DNA of 64,000 nt from Proluteimonas flavola (GTDB taxonomy: Bacteria; Pseudomonadota; Gammaproteobacteria; Xanthomonadales; Xanthomonadaceae), in assembly GCF_021191705.1 (NCBI RefSeq), contig NZ_JAIWPU010000039.1, positions 1 through 64,000 of the forward strand. Direction: 5' to 3'. Position numbers and translations under genes: made by a program. Of this stretch, positions 19,435 through 29,926 are shown in pieces (within the stretch, counting starts at the first letter, position 1; every line of letters begins with the position of its first letter). The notes beneath the pieces were generated by a model. The model was not told the DNA's origin. It worked only from the letters and a program-made list of their open reading frames with translations, and did not search any database.

Positions 19435-20946
19435 TCAGCCTTCCCGTTCCAGGCGCGCGATCTCTTCGGCACGGGCGGCGAGGATCAGCGCGGCGGCGCG
19501 GGCCTCGTCGAGGTCCTCGATGCCGAACTCGACCACTTCGTCCGCGCCCAGGTCCGACAGGTCTTCGCTGGTGCGGATGCCGTTGGCGGCCAGCGCGTAC
19601 GCCGTCGCCTCGTCCATGCCGTCCAGCGCCAGCAGGTCGTCCGTCGGCGCGTTCTCGTCGACTTCCTCCTCGACCGCGAGCGCGTCGTTGAGCAGCGAGT
19701 CGCGCGCACGGCCGCGGAGTTCCTCGACGATGTCCTCGTCGAAGCCCTCGACCGCCAGCAGTTCGCCGACCGGCACGTAGGCGATTTCCTCGACCGTGCT
19801 GAAGCCCTCGGCGACCAGGATGCCGGCGATTTCCTCGTCGACTTCCAGCTTCTCCTGGAACAGGGCACGCGCAGCCGCCTGCTCGGCGTCCGACTTCGCG
19901 GTGACCTGGTCCTGGGTCATCACATTGAGCTGCCAACCCGACAGGCGGCTGGCGAGGCGCACGTTCTGGCCGCCCTTGCCGATCGCCTGGGCGAGCTTGT
20001 CTTCGGCGACCGCCAGATCCATCGAGTGCTTGTCCTCGTCGACGACGATCGACTGCACTTCGGCCGGGGCCATCGCGTTGATGACGAACTGCGCCGGATT
20101 GTCCGACCACAGCACGATGTCGACGCGCTCGCCGTTCAACTCGTTCGACACCGCCTGCACGCGCGAACCGCGCATGCCGATGCAGGCGCCGATGGGATCG
20201 GTGCGGGTGTCGTAGGCGAGCACGGCGATCTTGGCGCGGTCGCCCGGATCGCGTGCACAGGCCTTGATCTCGACCAGGCCCTGGCCGACTTCCGGCACTT
20301 CGAGCTTGAACAGCTCCATCATGAATTCCGGCGCGGCGCGGCTGATGAACAGCTGCGGGCCACGGGGCTCGCTGCGCACGTCGAACAGGTAGCCGCGCAC
20401 GCGGTCGCCGGCGCGCACGACATCGCGCGGAATCGCCTTGTCCTTGGGAATCAGCGCCTCGGCGTTGCCGCCCAGATCGACGTAGACGTTGCCGCGCTCG
20501 ACGCGCTTGACCACGCCGGTGACCAGCTCGCCCACGCGATCCTTCCACGCATCGACGACCTGCTGGCGCTCGGCCTCGCGCACGCGCTGCACGATGACCT
20601 GCTTGGCGGCCTGGGCGGCGATGCGACCGAAGTCGACGTTCTCGATCTGTTCTTCGATGTAGTCGCCCACCTCGACGCCTTCGGCCTCGTCGATCGCGTC
20701 CATCAGGCGCAGCTGGCGATCCGGCGACTCCATGACGACATCATCGGCCACCACTTCCCAGCGACGGAAGGTCTCGTAGCTCCCGTCCTTCGAATCGATC
20801 GCGACGCGCGTCAGCACGTCCTGGTCCAGGTAGCGCTTCTTGGCGGCAGTCGCCAGCGCGGCTTCGATGGCCTCGAGAATCACGGATTCCGGGACGCCCT
20901 TCTCGCTCGCGACCGCGTCGACGACCAGCAACAGTTCCTTGCTCAT
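19435..20946 (-). CDS. nusA: Transcription termination/antitermination factor NusA
   Basis: A 503-residue RNA polymerase-associated factor acting in pausing, intrinsic termination and antitermination. The order is an N-terminal polymerase-binding domain (MSKELLLVVDAVASEKGVP), S1, two KH domains (including GMRGSRVQAVSNEL and IGKGGQNVRLASRL), and two acidic C-terminal repeats rich in Glu and Asp. Length matches E. coli (495). The ATG at 20946 gives the conserved N-terminus; a GTG at 20958 would add four residues and overlap rimP. It is 8 bp downstream of rimP. Confidence 0.98.
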   Translation of the reverse strand: MSKELLLVVDAVASEKGVPESVILEAIEAALATAAKKRYLDQDVLTRVAIDSKDGSYETFRRWEVVADDVVMESPDRQLRLMDAIDEAEGVEVGDYIEEQIENVDFGRIAAQAAKQVIVQRVREAERQQVVDAWKDRVGELVTGVVKRVERGNVYVDLGGNAEALIPKDKAIPRDVVRAGDRVRGYLFDVRSEPRGPQLFISRAAPEFMMELFKLEVPEVGQGLVEIKACARDPGDRAKIAVLAYDTRTDPIGACIGMRGSRVQAVSNELNGERVDIVLWSDNPAQFVINAMAPAEVQSIVVDEDKHSMDLAVAEDKLAQAIGKGGQNVRLASRLSGWQLNVMTQDQVTAKSDAEQAAARALFQEKLEVDEEIAGILVAEGFSTVEEIAYVPVGELLAVEGFDEDIVEELRGRARDSLLNDALAVEEEVDENAPTDDLLALDGMDEATAYALAANGIRTSEDLSDLGADEVVEFGIEDLDEARAAALILAARAEEIARLEREG

Positions 20947-20954
20947 CTTTTCAT

Positions 20955-21581
20955 TCACTCCGCACCGGTCGACGGATCCGCCGACCGCTTGTTGTCACGT
21001 GGTGTGTGGTTGGCCTTGCGGGTCGCGCCGGTGGCGCGGCCGTTGTCCTTCTTGTCCTTCGACGCGGCGAGGCCCAGCGCAGCCCAGTCGGGCACCACGC
21101 GGGCTTTCTCGATGTTGTCGGCCTGCACGGTGAACGCGTTGCCGTCGACATCGAACGTCACCGTGTCGCCTTCGACCGAGGTGATGCGACCGGTCAGGCG
21201 GCGGCGCCCGTCCTGCGGCAGCTTCAGGCCGACCTTCGCGGTCTCGCCCTGGAACTGCGCGAACTGCGCGACGTTGAACAGCGGACGGTCGATACCGGGC
21301 GACGACACCTCGAGGGTGTAGTTGCCGCTGATCGGGTCCTCGACGTCCAGCTGCGCCGACACTTCGCGGCTGACCGCCTCGCAGTGTTCGATCGTCACGC
21401 CCTGGCCGCCCTCGCCTTCCGGATCGGCCTGGCCGGTGTCGATGTCCGCCGGCACATCGATATAGATGCGCACGAGTGCGCCGCCCGGCGCGGTCAGGTA
21501 TTCGATGCCCAGCAGTTCGAGCCCGAGGGCCTCGACCGTCGGTGCCAGCAATTGCGTCAGTTGTGTCGCTTTGTCCGCCAC
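20955..21581 (-). CDS. rimP: Ribosome maturation factor RimP
   Basis: A 208-residue 30S assembly factor. The N-terminal domain contains [10 protein letters not shown] and LVRIYID, and the central motif [12 protein letters not shown] is diagnostic. The usual RimP has about 150 residues; here a Lys/Arg/Asn-rich tail of roughly 45 residues (from [10 protein letters not shown]) follows the C-terminal domain. Translation appears to start at GTG (21581), as no ATG precedes the conserved [11 protein letters not shown]. It is the first protein gene after the initiator tRNA. Confidence 0.95.
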   Translation of the reverse strand: MADKATQLTQLLAPTVEALGLELLGIEYLTAPGGALVRIYIDVPADIDTGQADPEGEGGQGVTIEHCEAVSREVSAQLDVEDPISGNYTLEVSSPGIDRPLFNVAQFAQFQGETAKVGLKLPQDGRRRLTGRITSVEGDTVTFDVDGNAFTVQADNIEKARVVPDWAALGLAASKDKKDNGRATGATRKANHTPRDNKRSADPSTGAE

Positions 21582-21682
21582 TGGTCCCTCGTCCGTTGCG
21601 TATCCGGTATCGCACGATCGTCACTGTCGTGAAGCGCACCGCGTTGCCCCGGGCGCCTGCGGTTTTCCGATCGCGGAAAACG

Positions 21683-21707
21683 ACAAAGGGCCCGATGGGC
21701 CCCTTGT
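21683..21707 (-). terminator. Terminator or processing hairpin between tRNA-fMet and rimP
   Basis: On the minus strand AAGGGGCCC-ATC-GGGCCCTTT forms a compact hairpin about 110 bp past the tRNA, followed after GTCG by TTTT. In E. coli the metY transcript partly terminates before rimP and partly reads through. The same role is inferred here. Confidence 0.6.
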
Positions 21708-21814
21708 CCGATACCACTGGATGTCGGCGCCGAAGCGAAGCAGTTGCTTCGGCAAAGCCCAGATTCTTCGCGTCGGATGCACCCGGAGGTGCGCCTTCTC
21801 TACTGCGTTGAATG

Positions 21815-21891
21815 TGGTAGCGGGGGCAGGATTTGAACCTGCGACCTTCGGGTTATGAGCCCGACGAGCTGCCAGACTGCTCCACCCCGCA
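21815..21891 (-). tRNA. metY: Initiator tRNA-fMet (CAT), metY position
   Basis: A 77-nt tRNA with anticodon CAT, loop CTCATAA, encoded 3' CCA and T-loop TTCAAAT. Two initiator hallmarks are visible: three consecutive G-C pairs closing the anticodon stem (GGG/CCC) and an unpaired 1:72 position (T opposite T). Its place directly before rimP-nusA-infB equals E. coli metY, linking initiator tRNA supply to IF-2 and NusA expression. Confidence 0.97.
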
Positions 21892-21902
21892 TCAGAAGCG
21901 GA

Positions 21903-21931
21903 ATTATGAAGATTTCTCTTCGATAGTGCAA
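21903..21931 (-). promoter_or_regulatory. Strong sigma-70 promoter of the metY-rimP-nusA-infB operon
   Basis: On the minus strand TTGCAC (-35, 21931-21926), a 17-bp spacer and CATAAT (-10, 21908-21903) precede the tRNA 5' end by 11 bp. Spacing is ideal and the spacer is AT-rich against a very GC-rich background. This is the best sigma-70 promoter seen in the window. Confidence 0.85.
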
Positions 21932-22011
21932 GAAGTTTCGAACGATTCCGCACCCCTCGAACTTCCCCCGATCACTGCGTTCGCGATGACCGGGCGCGTA
22001 TCCTAACAGAC

Positions 22012-23478
22012 TCAGGCGGCGAATGCCTGCTGGCACCACGCCATCAGCTGACTGAAGAACGGCACGACCACCAGAAGCGCGAGCACGTTCAGGGCGAACA
22101 CCACCCGCATCGGTGTACCGGCGCGCTGCGCCATCGGCGCGGCCTCGGGTGCGTCGAAGTACATGACCTTGATCACGCGCAGGTAATAGAACGCGCCGAT
22201 GACCGCGAACACGATGCCGACGATCGCCAGCCACAGCAGATCGCCCTGCAGGGCGCCCTGCAGCACGGCGAGCTTGGCCCAGAAGCCGAGGAACGGCGGC
22301 ACGCCGGCGAGCGAGGCCATGATGCACAGGACCATGCCGGCCATCCACGGGCTGCGCTGGTTCAGGCCCTTGTAGTCGTCGATCTGCTCGGCTTCGAAGC
22401 CGTTGCGCGACAGCATGACGATCGCGCCGAACGCGGCCGCCGACATCACCGCATAGCTGACGACGTAGAACATCGCCGCGGCATACCCCACCTGCCCGCC
22501 ACCGGCGAGGCCCAGGAACAGGAAGCCGACGTGCGAGATCGTCGAATACGCGAGCATGCGCTTGAGGTTGGTCTGCGCCAGCGCGAACAGGTTGCCGACC
22601 ACCAGCGACAGCGCGGCGAGGATCGACAGCAGGATCTGCGCCTGGTCGTGCAGCGGACCGAGCGCGGTTTCGAGCAGGCGCCAGGCCATGCCGAACGCGG
22701 CGATCTTCGGCACCGAGCTGATGAAGGCGACGATCGGCGTCGGCGCGCCGTGGTAGGTATCGGGCAGCCACATGTGGAACGGCGCGGCGCCGAACTTGAA
22801 CGCGATGCCGACGATCAGGAACACCATGCCGGTCAGCATCAGCACGCGGCCGTCGTCCGACAGACCGCCGATCGCATCGTTGATGGCAGGCAGCGACAGC
22901 GTGCCGGTCGCGCCGTAGATCAGCGACATGCCGAACAGCAACATGCCCGAGGCCAGCGCACCGAGGACGAAGTACTTCATCGCGGCTTCGGAGGCGAGCT
23001 TGCTGTCGCGGTCGCAGGCGACCAGCGCGTACGAACACAGCGCCAGCAGCTCCAGACCGACGTAGACCATCGTCAGGTTGTTCGCCGACACCAGCAGCAT
23101 CATGCCGGCGGTGGTGAACAGGAACAGCACCGGGATCTCGCCCTGGTACAGGCCGCGATCGCGCAGGAAGGTCCACGTGTAGCCCAGCGCTACGGCGCCG
23201 ACCACGAGACCGGCGACCTTGAGCACGTCGGCGCCGCCATCGCGCACGAACATGTCGGCGAGGATGCTGCCGTGGCCACCGACGCCGAACACGATCAGCG
23301 CCGCGGCGGCGAGCATCGTCGCGACGGCCAGCACGTGGGTGATGATCCGGCGGCGCGGGTCGATGAACAGGTCGAGCATCAGCAGGGCGAACGCACCCAG
23401 CACGATCACGAGCTCGGGCAAGATCGGGCCCAACTCGGCCAGCGTGCGGATGGGAGGCGTCATCGGATTGTTGATCAC
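22012..23478 (-). CDS. nuoN: NADH-quinone oxidoreductase subunit N
   Basis: A 488-residue antiporter-like, proton-pumping membrane subunit of respiratory complex I, with about 14 transmembrane helices. Conserved stretches include FGAAPFHMWLPDTYHGAPTP and LAYSTISHVGFLFLGL. It is the last gene of the nuo operon. A second in-frame ATG five codons inside (MTPPIRTLAELGP) may be the true start. A 172-bp gap separates it from nuoM, larger than elsewhere in the operon. The initiator tRNA operon follows on the same strand after a strong promoter. Confidence 0.97.
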   Translation of the reverse strand: MINNPMTPPIRTLAELGPILPELVIVLGAFALLMLDLFIDPRRRIITHVLAVATMLAAAALIVFGVGGHGSILADMFVRDGGADVLKVAGLVVGAVALGYTWTFLRDRGLYQGEIPVLFLFTTAGMMLLVSANNLTMVYVGLELLALCSYALVACDRDSKLASEAAMKYFVLGALASGMLLFGMSLIYGATGTLSLPAINDAIGGLSDDGRVLMLTGMVFLIVGIAFKFGAAPFHMWLPDTYHGAPTPIVAFISSVPKIAAFGMAWRLLETALGPLHDQAQILLSILAALSLVVGNLFALAQTNLKRMLAYSTISHVGFLFLGLAGGGQVGYAAAMFYVVSYAVMSAAAFGAIVMLSRNGFEAEQIDDYKGLNQRSPWMAGMVLCIMASLAGVPPFLGFWAKLAVLQGALQGDLLWLAIVGIVFAVIGAFYYLRVIKVMYFDAPEAAPMAQRAGTPMRVVFALNVLALLVVVPFFSQLMAWCQQAFAA

Positions 23479-23650
23479 TGCACACGTTCCTCGGCAATCC
23501 TGCGGATCGCACTGTTTCTATCATCGACCGGTGCCGTCCATGGCGTGACATGGGCGACGCCGGATCGTCCGGCCCGGCCATCCGTGGCCGGGCGTTCCCA
23601 GACGCGGCAGCCGCCTTGAGGGCGCCCGCCAAGCACGCGTCCGCTCACCC

Positions 23651-25165
23651 TTAAAGCTTGCTTGCGGCGATCAGGTTCGCCAGTTGCGCGATGGACGGCT
23701 CCATCAGGTCGGTCAACGGCTTGGGATACACACCGATCAGCAGCGTGCCGGCGGCGAAGACGCCGAGCACCAGCGCCTCGCGGGCATTGATGTCCTTGAG
23801 CGCGGCGACGTGCGCATTGGCGACTTCGCCGTAGAGCACGCGCTTGACCAGCCACAGGGTGTAGCCCGCACCGATGATCAGCGTCATCGCCGCGAGGAAC
23901 GCGATCAGCGGATGGCTCTGGAACGCGGCCAGGATGACCATGAACTCGCCGACGAAGCCCGAGGTGCCCGGCAGGCCGGAGTTGGCCATCGCGAACAGCA
24001 CATAGAACGCGGCGAACCACGGCATCACGTTCGCGACCCCGCCGTAGTCCTTGATCATGCGGGTGTGCATGCGGTCGTACAGGATGCCGATGCAGGAGAA
24101 CATCGCGCCGGAGATGAAGCCGTGCGAGACCATCTGCACCATCGCGCCCTGCAGGCCGAGGCGCGCGGCGTCGGAGCCGCCCGGCACGTCGCGCATCAGT
24201 GCGAACGCGATGAACACGCCGAGCGTCACGAAGCCCATGTGCGACACCGACGAATACGCGACCAGCTTCTTCATGTCCTGCTGGACCAGCGCGACCAGGC
24301 CCACGTAGACGATGGCGATCAGCGACAGCGCGATGACCAGCCATGCCCATTCGTGGCCGGCATCGGGCGTGATCGGCAGGTTGAAGCGCAGGAAGCCGTA
24401 GCCGCCGATCTTCAGCATGATCGCCGCCAGGATCACCGAGCCGCCGGTCGGCGCCTCGACGTGCGCATCCGGCAACCATGTGTGCACCGGGAACATCGGC
24501 ACCTTCACCGCGAACGCGGCCAAAAACGCGAAGAAGATCCACATCTGCTCCGTCGACGACAGGCGCAGTGCGTACAGGTCGGGCAACTGCCAGCTGCCGG
24601 CCTGGATGTACAGGTAGATCAGCGCGACCAGCATGAAGACCGAGCCGAGGAACGTGTACAGGAAGAACTTCAACGACGCGTACACGCGGTTCGCCCCGCC
24701 CCAGACGCCGATGATGATGAACATCGGAATCAGCATGGCTTCGAAGAACACGTAGAACAGCATCGCGTCCACGGCGCAGAACACGCCGACCATCATGCCT
24801 TCGAGGATCAGCATCGACGCGAAGTACTGCGACACGCGCTTGGTCACCGAGCCCCAGGCGCCGATCAGCACCAGTGCGGTGGTCAGCGTGGTCAGGATGA
24901 TCAGCGCGACCGAGATGCCGTCCGCGCCGAGGTGGTACTCGATGTCCAGCGACGGAATCCACTCGCGCCGTTCGAGGAACTGCAGACCCGCGTTGGCGTA
25001 GTCGAAGCCGGTGAACAGCGGAATGCTGAGGACGAAGACGAGCAGCGCGAACGCCAGCGATACCCAGCGTGCCGCGTCGGGGCGGCGTTCACCCAGGGCG
25101 AGCACGCACGCACCGCCGAGGATCGGCAGCCAGATCAGGAGACTGAGAAGAGGCCAGTTCGACAC
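23651..25165 (-). CDS. nuoM: NADH-quinone oxidoreductase subunit M
   Basis: A 504-residue antiporter-like membrane subunit of complex I that forms one of the three proton channels in the membrane arm. The motif FPVHTWLPDAHVEAPTGGSV and the helix MLKIGGYGFLRF, with the channel lysine, are visible. About 14 hydrophobic helices run through the protein. It starts 13 bp after nuoL. Confidence 0.98.
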   Translation of the reverse strand: MSNWPLLSLLIWLPILGGACVLALGERRPDAARWVSLAFALLVFVLSIPLFTGFDYANAGLQFLERREWIPSLDIEYHLGADGISVALIILTTLTTALVLIGAWGSVTKRVSQYFASMLILEGMMVGVFCAVDAMLFYVFFEAMLIPMFIIIGVWGGANRVYASLKFFLYTFLGSVFMLVALIYLYIQAGSWQLPDLYALRLSSTEQMWIFFAFLAAFAVKVPMFPVHTWLPDAHVEAPTGGSVILAAIMLKIGGYGFLRFNLPITPDAGHEWAWLVIALSLIAIVYVGLVALVQQDMKKLVAYSSVSHMGFVTLGVFIAFALMRDVPGGSDAARLGLQGAMVQMVSHGFISGAMFSCIGILYDRMHTRMIKDYGGVANVMPWFAAFYVLFAMANSGLPGTSGFVGEFMVILAAFQSHPLIAFLAAMTLIIGAGYTLWLVKRVLYGEVANAHVAALKDINAREALVLGVFAAGTLLIGVYPKPLTDLMEPSIAQLANLIAASKL

Positions 25166-25178
25166 GTAGGTATTTCCG

Positions 25179-27347
25179 TCAGCGCCAGTACTTGATGAGG
25201 ATGGCCAGAAGCACGATCAGGCCGACGATCATCGCGAATGCGTAGTGGTAGAGAGCACCGGACTGCAGCCGGCGGACGACGCCCGAGACCAGGCCGACGA
25301 CGCGCGCCGGACCGTTCACGAACAGGCCGTCGATCACCTTGGTATCGAAGATGCGCGAGAGCTTGCCCAGGGCGACGCCGCCGCCGGCGAAGCCGCCGAT
25401 CCACAGGTCGTCCATGCCGTACTTGTTCTCGAGCACGCGGATCGGCAGGCGGAACACGCGCGCGGCCTTGGCCGGCAGTTCGGGCTTCCACCAGTACATG
25501 ACGGTCGCCAGCACGAAGCCGGCGACGACCAGCCAGAACGCCGGCGCGACGAAGCCGTGCAGCGCGAACGCGGCCGGGCCGTGCCACAGCGCTTCCTTCA
25601 GCTCGGCCAGCACGTCGTTGGACGCCAGCACGTGGATCACGCCGTCGAAGAACCCGCGCACCTCGTGATGGCCGGTCCAGTCGGTGCCGAACAGCATGGG
25701 ACCCGCGGTGAAGTAGCCGATCAGGATCGACGGGATCGCCAGCAGGATCAGCGGCAGCGTCACCACCCACGGGGACTCGTGCGGCTCGTGCGGGCCGTGG
25801 TGGCCATGGTCGTCGTGCGCGTGAGCATCGTGCGCCGTCGCGGCGACCGCATGGCCGTGGCCGTCGTCATGCAGCGGCTCGTGATGCGTTTCCTGCGCAT
25901 GCGCGTCATGCGCGGCGTGGGCGTCGGACGCATGCGCGTCGCGGAAACGCTCCTTGCCGAAGTACGTCATGTACAGCAGGCGGAAGCTGTAGAACGAGGT
26001 CACGAACGCGCCCAGCAGCACCGACCAGTACGCGTACTGGAATACCCAGCCGCCACCGTCGCTGGCGTGCTTGGCCGCCTCGATGATCGTGTCCTTGGAG
26101 TAGAAGCCGCTGAAGAACGGCGTGCCGACCAGGGCCAGCGTGCCGATGACACTGGTCCAGAACGTGATCGGCATGTACTTGCGCAGGCCGCCCATCTTGC
26201 GCATGTCCTGCTCGTGGTGCATGCCGATGATCACCGAGCCCGCGGCCAGGAACAGCAGCGCCTTGAAGAAAGCATGCGTCATCAGGTGGAACACCGCGGC
26301 CGAATACGCCGACACGCCGAGCGCGACGGTCATGTAGCCGAGCTGCGACAAGGTCGAATACGCGACGACGCGCTTGATGTCGTTCTGCACGATGCCGATC
26401 AGGCCGGTGAAGAATGCCGTGGTCGCGCCGATGAAGAGGACGAACTGCAGCGCAGTCTCCGACAGCTCGAACAGCGGCGACATGCGCGCGACCATGAAGA
26501 TGCCGGCGGTGACCATCGTCGCGGCGTGGATCAGCGCCGAGATCGGGGTCGGACCTTCCATCGAGTCGGGCAGCCACACGTGCAGCGGCACCTGGGCCGA
26601 CTTGCCCATCGCACCGATGAACAGGCAGATGCAGACCAGGGTCGCGACCGACCACTCGAAACCGGTGATCACCTCGATCGTCTGGCCGCCGCCGATGGTG
26701 GAATCGGCCGCGGCGAACACGGTCGCGTAGTCGAGGCTGCCGAACCAGTACAGCACGCCGGCGATACCGAGCAGGAAGCCGAAGTCGCCGACGCGGTTGA
26801 CCAGGAACGCCTTCATGTTGGCGAACACCGCGGTCGGCTTCTTGAACCAGAAGCCGATCAGCAGGTACGACACCAGGCCCACCGCTTCCCAGCCGAAGAA
26901 CAGCAGCAGGAAGTTGTTGCCCATCACCAGTGTCAGCATCGAGAAGGTGAACAGCGAGATGTAGCTGAAGAAGCGCTGGTAGCCCGGGTCCTCGGCCATG
27001 TAGCCGATCGTGTAGACATGGACCAGCAGCGACACGAAGGTCACCACGACCATCATCATCGCGGTCAGGTTGTCGACCAGGAAGCCGATGTGCGCCGAAT
27101 AGTTGCCGACCTCGAAGAACGTGTAGACGTTCTCGTTGAACACCGGCGCGCCCTGCATCAGCTGCCACAGCGTGTAGATCGACAGCGCGCAGCTGATCGC
27201 GACGCCCGCGATGGTGACCGTGTGCGCACCGGCGCGACCGACCTGGCGGCCGAACAGGCCCGCGACGACCGAGCCCAGCAGCGGCGCCAGGACGATCGCA
27301 ATCAGGGTGGTCTGGGAAATCGTGATCTCGGAAACAGCGTTCTCCAT
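25179..27347 (-). CDS. nuoL: NADH-quinone oxidoreductase subunit L with His-rich loop
   Basis: The largest antiporter-like subunit of complex I, 722 residues against 613 in E. coli. It carries the distal proton channel and a C-terminal lateral helix. The core motif VPLHVWLPDSMEGPTPISAL is conserved. Between the core helices and the C-terminal part, residues about 470-526 form a hydrophilic loop with 17 histidines (HASDAHAAHDAHAQETHH and DDHGHHGPHEPHESPW). Such a loop could bind metal but has no known role in the pump; shorter His-rich loops occur in other NuoL. It starts 7 bp after nuoK. Confidence 0.97.
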   Translation of the reverse strand: MENAVSEITISQTTLIAIVLAPLLGSVVAGLFGRQVGRAGAHTVTIAGVAISCALSIYTLWQLMQGAPVFNENVYTFFEVGNYSAHIGFLVDNLTAMMMVVVTFVSLLVHVYTIGYMAEDPGYQRFFSYISLFTFSMLTLVMGNNFLLLFFGWEAVGLVSYLLIGFWFKKPTAVFANMKAFLVNRVGDFGFLLGIAGVLYWFGSLDYATVFAAADSTIGGGQTIEVITGFEWSVATLVCICLFIGAMGKSAQVPLHVWLPDSMEGPTPISALIHAATMVTAGIFMVARMSPLFELSETALQFVLFIGATTAFFTGLIGIVQNDIKRVVAYSTLSQLGYMTVALGVSAYSAAVFHLMTHAFFKALLFLAAGSVIIGMHHEQDMRKMGGLRKYMPITFWTSVIGTLALVGTPFFSGFYSKDTIIEAAKHASDGGGWVFQYAYWSVLLGAFVTSFYSFRLLYMTYFGKERFRDAHASDAHAAHDAHAQETHHEPLHDDGHGHAVAATAHDAHAHDDHGHHGPHEPHESPWVVTLPLILLAIPSILIGYFTAGPMLFGTDWTGHHEVRGFFDGVIHVLASNDVLAELKEALWHGPAAFALHGFVAPAFWLVVAGFVLATVMYWWKPELPAKAARVFRLPIRVLENKYGMDDLWIGGFAGGGVALGKLSRIFDTKVIDGLFVNGPARVVGLVSGVVRRLQSGALYHYAFAMIVGLIVLLAILIKYWR

Positions 27348-27354
27348 GCCCGGC

Positions 27355-27681
27355 TCAGCCCTTCAGCGTGTCGAGTTCGGCGACGTTGATCGTGCGCCGG
27401 TTGCGGAACAGCGTGACCAGGATGGCCAGGCCGATCGCGGCCTCGGCCGCGGCCACGGTGAGAATGAAGAACACGAAGATCTGCCCGGCGGCGTCGCCGA
27501 ACTCGCGCGAGAACGCGATGAAGTTGATGTTGACCGCGAGCAGCATCAGTTCGATCGACATCAGCAGGATGATCACGTTCTTCCGGTTGAGGAAGATGCC
27601 CGCGACGCTGATGCAGAACAGCACCGCGCCCAGCGAGAGGTAATGGCCCAGCGCGAGGCCGGTTCCGAACAGTTCGGTCAT
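27355..27681 (-). CDS. nuoK: NADH-quinone oxidoreductase subunit K
   Basis: A 108-residue, three-helix membrane subunit of complex I. The conserved helix [20 protein letters not shown] holds the glutamate needed for proton transfer, and the second, [19 protein letters not shown], holds another. Length is near the family norm (100). Its ATG overlaps the TGA of nuoJ by four bases, implying coupling. Confidence 0.98.
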   Translation of the reverse strand: MTELFGTGLALGHYLSLGAVLFCISVAGIFLNRKNVIILLMSIELMLLAVNINFIAFSREFGDAAGQIFVFFILTVAAAEAAIGLAILVTLFRNRRTINVAELDTLKG

Positions 27682-28319
27682 TTCGCTTCTCCCTCGCCTT
27701 CGCCCGGCGTGGGCTCGACGACCGGACGCACCGCGTCCATCTTGACCACGCGCATGCGGTCAGACGCCTGCACGCGGGCCTGCTCGCCCGGGTTCTGGTG
27801 CTTGGTGCCCGGCCGGCGGCGCAAGGTGAGCATCACCGCGGCGATGACCGCGACGGTCAGGATGACCGCGGCGACTTCGAACGGCAGCAGGAAGTCGGTG
27901 AACAGCCGGCGTGCGATCCACACCGTGTTCGACACGCCCGCCGCGTCCACCGCATCGACGGCGAACGGCACCATTTTCGCGCGCACGCCGATCAGGGTGA
28001 GGATCTCGACCAGCATCACCACCGCGACGATCAGGCCGACCGGCAGATAGCGCACGTAGCCTTCGCGCAGCGGCGCGACGTCCACGTCGAGCATCATCAC
28101 CACGAACAGGAACAGCACCATCACCGCGCCGACGTAGACCAGCACCAGCGCGAGGCCGAGGAACTCGGCGCCGACCAGCAGCCAGGTGCAGGCGGTGGAG
28201 AAGAACGTCAGCACCAGGAACAGCGCCGCGTGCACCGGGTTGCGGGCACTGATCACCGCGACCGCGGACATCACGGTGATCGCGGCGAAGACGAGAAATG
28301 CAATGAGCGTGATTTCCAT
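27678..28319 (-). CDS. nuoJ: NADH-quinone oxidoreductase subunit J
   Basis: A 213-residue membrane subunit of complex I with five hydrophobic helices in the first 165 residues. The motif [20 protein letters not shown] contains the pi-bulge helix that changes shape during coupling. The C-terminal 45 residues are hydrophilic and not well conserved. It starts 3 bp after nuoI. Confidence 0.97.
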   Translation of the reverse strand: MEITLIAFLVFAAITVMSAVAVISARNPVHAALFLVLTFFSTACTWLLVGAEFLGLALVLVYVGAVMVLFLFVVMMLDVDVAPLREGYVRYLPVGLIVAVVMLVEILTLIGVRAKMVPFAVDAVDAAGVSNTVWIARRLFTDFLLPFEVAAVILTVAVIAAVMLTLRRRPGTKHQNPGEQARVQASDRMRVVKMDAVRPVVEPTPGEGEGEAK

Positions 28320-28322
28320 GAC

Positions 28323-28811
28323 TTACCTGTACGCGGAGTCGGCGGCGCGACGCTCGGCGATCTCGGCCTCGAGACGGTCGCCGAGCGCCAGCAACTGCGG
28401 CTTGGTCACGATGTTCTCGCCACGGTTCTCGAAGTGGTATTCGTGCAGATGGGTCTCGACGATCGAGTCCACGGGGCACGACTCCTCGCAGAAACCGCAG
28501 TAGATGCACTTGAACAGGTCGATGTCGTAGCGCGTGGTGCGGCGCGTGCCGTCCTCGCGCTGCTCCGAATCGATCGTGATCGCCAGCGCCGGGCACACGG
28601 CCTCGCACAGCTTGCACGCGATGCAGCGCTCCTCGCCGTTGGGATACCGGCGCAGCGCATGCAGACCGCGGAAGCGGGGCGACTGCGGGGTCTTTTCCAT
28701 CGGGTACATCAGCGTGTACTTGTCGCGGAACAGATACCGGAAGGTCAGTGCCATGCCGCCGAGCAGCTCGAGCAGCAACAGGCCCCTGAACCATGCAACG
28801 AACTTGGCCAT
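28323..28811 (-). CDS. nuoI: NADH-quinone oxidoreductase subunit I
   Basis: A 162-residue ferredoxin-like subunit carrying clusters N6a and N6b, which link the peripheral arm to N2 and quinone. Two CxxCxxCxxxCP motifs are present: [12 protein letters not shown] and [12 protein letters not shown]. The ATG at 28811 shares its A with the stop codon of nuoH. Confidence 0.98.
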   Translation of the reverse strand: MAKFVAWFRGLLLLELLGGMALTFRYLFRDKYTLMYPMEKTPQSPRFRGLHALRRYPNGEERCIACKLCEAVCPALAITIDSEQREDGTRRTTRYDIDLFKCIYCGFCEESCPVDSIVETHLHEYHFENRGENIVTKPQLLALGDRLEAEIAERRAADSAYR

Positions 28812-29926
28812 TACTGCCCTGCCTCGAAGATTCCGAAGTACGCCATCAGCGCGGTGACCACGATCCAGCCGATGCTGATTGGAATGAAGACCTTCCAGCC
28901 CAGCCGCATGATCTGGTCGTAGCGGTAGCGCGGGAACGAGGCGCGGAACCAGATGAAGCAGCTGGCGAAGAAGAACACCTTCGCGAACAGCCACCACCAG
29001 CCGTCGACCGACAGCAGCGGAATGCCCCAGCCCTGGAACGGCGACAGCCAGCCGCCGAGGAAGAAGACCGCGACCAGGAAGCTGATCAGGATCATGTTCG
29101 CGTATTCGGCGAGGAAGAACAGCGCGAACGCCGACCCCGAATACTCGACCATGTGACCGGCGACGATTTCCGACTCGCCTTCGACGACGTCGAACGGCGC
29201 GCGGTTGGTCTCGGCCACGCCGGAGATGAAGTAGATCACGAACAGCGGCAGCATCGGCAGCCAGAACCAGTCGAACAGGCCCTTGCCGCCGGCCTGCGCC
29301 ATGACGATCTCGGACAGGTTCAGGCTGCCCGCGCCGACCATCACGCCGACCAGCGCGAAACCCATCGCGATCTCGTAGCTGATCATCTGCGCCGAGGCGC
29401 GCATCGCACCGAGGAAGGCGTACTTCGAGTTCGACGCCCAGCCGGCGAGGATGATCCCGTAGATGCCCAGGCTCGTCATCGCCAGCAGGTACAGCAGACC
29501 GGCGTTGGCATTCGACAGCACCAGCTGCGCATCGAACGGCACCACCGCCCAGGCCGCGAACGCCGGCGCCAGCGTGATCAGCGGCGCCAGCACGAACAGC
29601 ACGCGCTGCGCGTTGGTCGGCTGGATGACTTCCTTGAACAGCAGTTTGAAGACGTCGGCGAAGGCCTGGAAGATGCCCATGCCGACATACATCGGACCGT
29701 GGCGCTGATGCATCCAGCCCAGCAGCTTGCGCTCCCAGACCACGTAGAACGCGACGGTGATGATCACCGGCATCGCGATCAGCAGGATCTTGAGCACGGT
29801 CCACAGGACCAGCCCGATCGCGCCCAGCGACATCAGCCAGTCATACAGCGGTGCCGACAGATCGCCCAGCAGCGATGCGGTATTGGTCACGCCGGTTTGG
29901 ACCGCACCGGTTTGGATCGCGCTCAT
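28811..29926 (-). CDS. nuoH: NADH-quinone oxidoreductase subunit H
   Basis: A 371-residue membrane subunit that forms most of the quinone chamber at the arm junction. Conserved loop motifs include [20 protein letters not shown] and EYANMILIS. The ATG at 29926 gives MSAIQTG and overlaps the nuoG stop by four bases. A longer reading frame exists upstream but lies inside nuoG. Confidence 0.98.
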   Translation of the reverse strand: MSAIQTGAVQTGVTNTASLLGDLSAPLYDWLMSLGAIGLVLWTVLKILLIAMPVIITVAFYVVWERKLLGWMHQRHGPMYVGMGIFQAFADVFKLLFKEVIQPTNAQRVLFVLAPLITLAPAFAAWAVVPFDAQLVLSNANAGLLYLLAMTSLGIYGIILAGWASNSKYAFLGAMRASAQMISYEIAMGFALVGVMVGAGSLNLSEIVMAQAGGKGLFDWFWLPMLPLFVIYFISGVAETNRAPFDVVEGESEIVAGHMVEYSGSAFALFFLAEYANMILISFLVAVFFLGGWLSPFQGWGIPLLSVDGWWWLFAKVFFFASCFIWFRASFPRYRYDQIMRLGWKVFIPISIGWIVVTALMAYFGIFEAGQ

